Shown here: positions 32,434 through 33,467 of the stretch, piece by piece | How the letters are laid out: every line of letters starts with the position of its first letter | How positions within the stretch are numbered: position 1 is the first letter of the stretch | Assembly (NCBI GenBank): GCA_030637365.1 | Contig: DAOWGR010000088.1 | Coordinates: forward strand, 1-33,467 | Reading direction: 5' to 3' | From: Elusimicrobiota bacterium | GTDB lineage: Bacteria > Elusimicrobiota > Elusimicrobia > Elusimicrobiales > UBA9959 | Length of the DNA stretch: 33,467 nt | Position numbers and translations under genes: made by a program | Notes under the pieces: generated by a model | What the model was told of the DNA's origin: nothing | Seen by the model: only the letters and a program-made list of their open reading frames with translations | Database searches by the model: none

Positions 32434-33180
32434 TTATATGGGTTTTAAGAGCGCCGGCCACATGGGAATAAGCGAGCGGACAAAAGCTTTGGTTACGCCG
32501 GACATTGCCGATGAAATATCAAAACCTTCATAACTCATGGACGCCGACCACATGACTGAACCTGTTTCTATGTCCACCATGCGCGATATCAGGGATGTGC
32601 TGGCCGCGGTGGTTACCAAATGGGAATTGGGCACGCCCATAACCGAGCCTTCCGAACGCATAGTGCTGCCGGCCACTTTTTTTACTTTGTTTAGCGAAAT
32701 CCCTTGGGACGCGCTTATAAGATAGCTTGTTGCCGGAGTATTTTCAACTACGGAACCGAGAAACAGCGCGTCCACACCAAGCAAATTGCCGATTTTTTTC
32801 GCGGTGGTTCTGTCAAAACCGCTGGAAGCGGTAAGCTGGTGTTCTTTTAGAATGGAGTCTAATTGTTGGCGTTCAACAACATCTATTCCGTGCGCGAGCA
32901 GGTTTTGAGTCATAAGATCGGCGGCAATATTTCCTTTATGTCCATTGAATGTCATTACGGCGACGCGGCTAATGCCGGAAAAATCAGCTCGCGGGTTAAT
33001 GGCAACCTGCGGAGTGGCGCAGCCCGCGGAAAAAATGGCTATGACTAGTGTAGCAACAAAGAAGTTTTGAAAGTATTTCAGGAATTTAGAATTGTTCCTT
33101 ATTCCTATTTGCCTGGTTGCCGAATTACCTAGTTGCCTAATTATAAGTAGTAGAGGTGTGTTTCTCATTAAATTTTTCAT
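32434..33180 (-). CDS. CsgG-like outer-membrane lipoprotein
   Basis: 248 residues. A lipobox, FSAGC, places the mature N-terminus at Cys54. The rest has the CsgG-family order: RVAVMTFNG, ADLMTQNLL, IDVVERQQLDSILKEHQL, AKKIGNLLGVDALFLGSV, and RMVDIETGSVMWSAS. CsgG homologues assemble export pores for curli-type fibres or other surface factors, and many CsgG-like proteins have other roles. The start at 33180 overlaps the upstream TPR gene stop (ATGA) and has GAGGG in front. The signal region is abnormally long because an 8-nt tandem repeat (33109-33140) lies in the N-terminal coding sequence; a non-AUG start (CTG, SKFL) nearer the hydrophobic core is an alternative. Confidence 0.8.
   Translation of the reverse strand: MKNLMRNTPLLLIIRQLGNSATRQIGIRNNSKFLKYFQNFFVATLVIAIFSAGCATPQVAINPRADFSGISRVAVMTFNGHKGNIAADLMTQNLLAHGIDVVERQQLDSILKEHQLTASSGFDRTTAKKIGNLLGVDALFLGSVVENTPATSYLISASQGISLNKVKKVAGSTMRSEGSVMGVPNSHLVTTAASTSLISRMVDIETGSVMWSASMSYEGFDISSAMSGVTKAFVRSLIPMWPALLKPI
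33109..33140. repeat. 8-nt tandem repeat inside the lipoprotein N-terminal coding region
   Basis: Four 8-nt units (TTGCCTGG, TTGCCGAA and two more, consensus TTRCCTRR) run in register. Three bases per codon and eight per unit are out of phase, so the array encodes an aperiodic stretch of about 11 residues. The same type of short-period array is intergenic elsewhere in the window. Confidence 0.6.
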
Positions 33181-33467
33181 TTTGCCCTCAAAAAATGAAG
33201 ATGTTTAATCGCGGTCTCGCGCATCTTTTTTTTAACGGCATTATCAAGGCAGGCTTGCCACGCGGATATGGCTTTGTTTTTCAGTCCTTTTTTTTCATAA
33301 ATAAGCCCAAGCATGAAATGAGCTTTGGCCTTTTTGGGGTTTAAACGAACCGCGGTTTCAAAAGCTTTTTGCGCTTCATTTATTTTTTTCAGTTTGCTGT
33401 AAATAAAACCAAGCTGAGTATACAGTTCAACATTTTTTGGCTCTTGTTTTATTTTTTCTTCACTCAT
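33177..33467 (-). CDS. tetratricopeptide-repeat protein (reaches the window edge)
   Basis: 96 residues are visible. An ATG falls exactly at the last three bases, so the true start may lie outside the window. Two or more TPR units are clear: VELYTQLGFIYSKL-KINEAQKAF-ETAVRLNP and AKAHFMLGLIYEKKG-NKAISAW-QACLDN. TPRs form helical scaffolds for protein partners. No signal peptide is seen in this part. Its stop codon overlaps the lipoprotein ATG (ATGA), so the two proteins are probably translated together. Confidence 0.75.
   Translation of the reverse strand: MSEEKIKQEPKNVELYTQLGFIYSKLKKINEAQKAFETAVRLNPKKAKAHFMLGLIYEKKGLKNKAISAWQACLDNAVKKKMRETAIKHLHFLRAK

Overview
The window reads as a chromosomal stretch of an uncultivated Gram-negative bacterium. 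Evidence for a double membrane: two LptF/LptG-type permeases, a SprA-like outer-membrane giant, a CsgG-type lipoprotein and several cleavable signal peptides. G+C is moderate to low (about 40% by eye). A SprA homologue of about 1,800 residues in a genome with otherwise ordinary bacterial housekeeping genes suggests either a Bacteroidetes relative or one of the candidate phyla known to carry SprA-like proteins (Elusimicrobiota, Omnitrophota and similar). I cannot place it more precisely. No rRNA, tRNA, CRISPR array, transposase or phage gene was seen.

Layout. 1-640: end of an NAD(P)HX epimerase gene followed by a stand-alone receiver protein. 640-1605: a bidirectional terminator and a short tilS on the minus strand. 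1702-7642: a GT-C-like membrane glycosyltransferase, a membrane Cache-type sensor with no output domain, then two GH13 amylase-family enzymes, one exported and one without a signal peptide. 7643-7954: a convergent intergenic region with a structured-RNA candidate. 7955-14206 (minus): comF and the SprA-like protein, divergent from lptF and lptG (14265-16736). 16817-18962: radC, a macro-domain protein and a YihY-family membrane protein. 18959-23451 (minus): a complete sugar ABC importer (binding protein, two permeases, ATPase), divergent from a GH130 mannoside phosphorylase-type gene (23509-24495). 24827-25561: a YgjP-type metalloprotease. 25645-29211 (minus): an unknown protein, a COG2509-type FAD protein and a DAACS symporter. 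29490-31553: two tandem paralogous exported proteins of unknown function. 31666-33467 (minus): an EF-hand protein with a basic heptad-repeat tail, a CsgG-like lipoprotein and a TPR protein.

How the genes fit together. Two themes dominate. One is glycan use: two GH13 enzymes, a GH130 enzyme and a CUT1-type ABC importer together could break down, import and phosphorolyse oligosaccharides. The other is envelope biogenesis: SprA-like protein, LptF/LptG, the exported paralogue pair and the CsgG-like lipoprotein.

The non-coding DNA is unusually structured. It holds degenerate tandem microrepeats of 7 or 8 nt with a different core at different loci, a 21-nt hairpin-forming repeat present twice in opposite orientation, a 50-bp tandem repeat inside the ABC operon, and long inverted repeats that run across stop codons. 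No obviously novel multi-gene defence or mobile system was recognised. The best candidates for something undescribed are the minus-strand RNA candidate at 7754-7864, the microrepeat families and the exported protein cluster at the right end.
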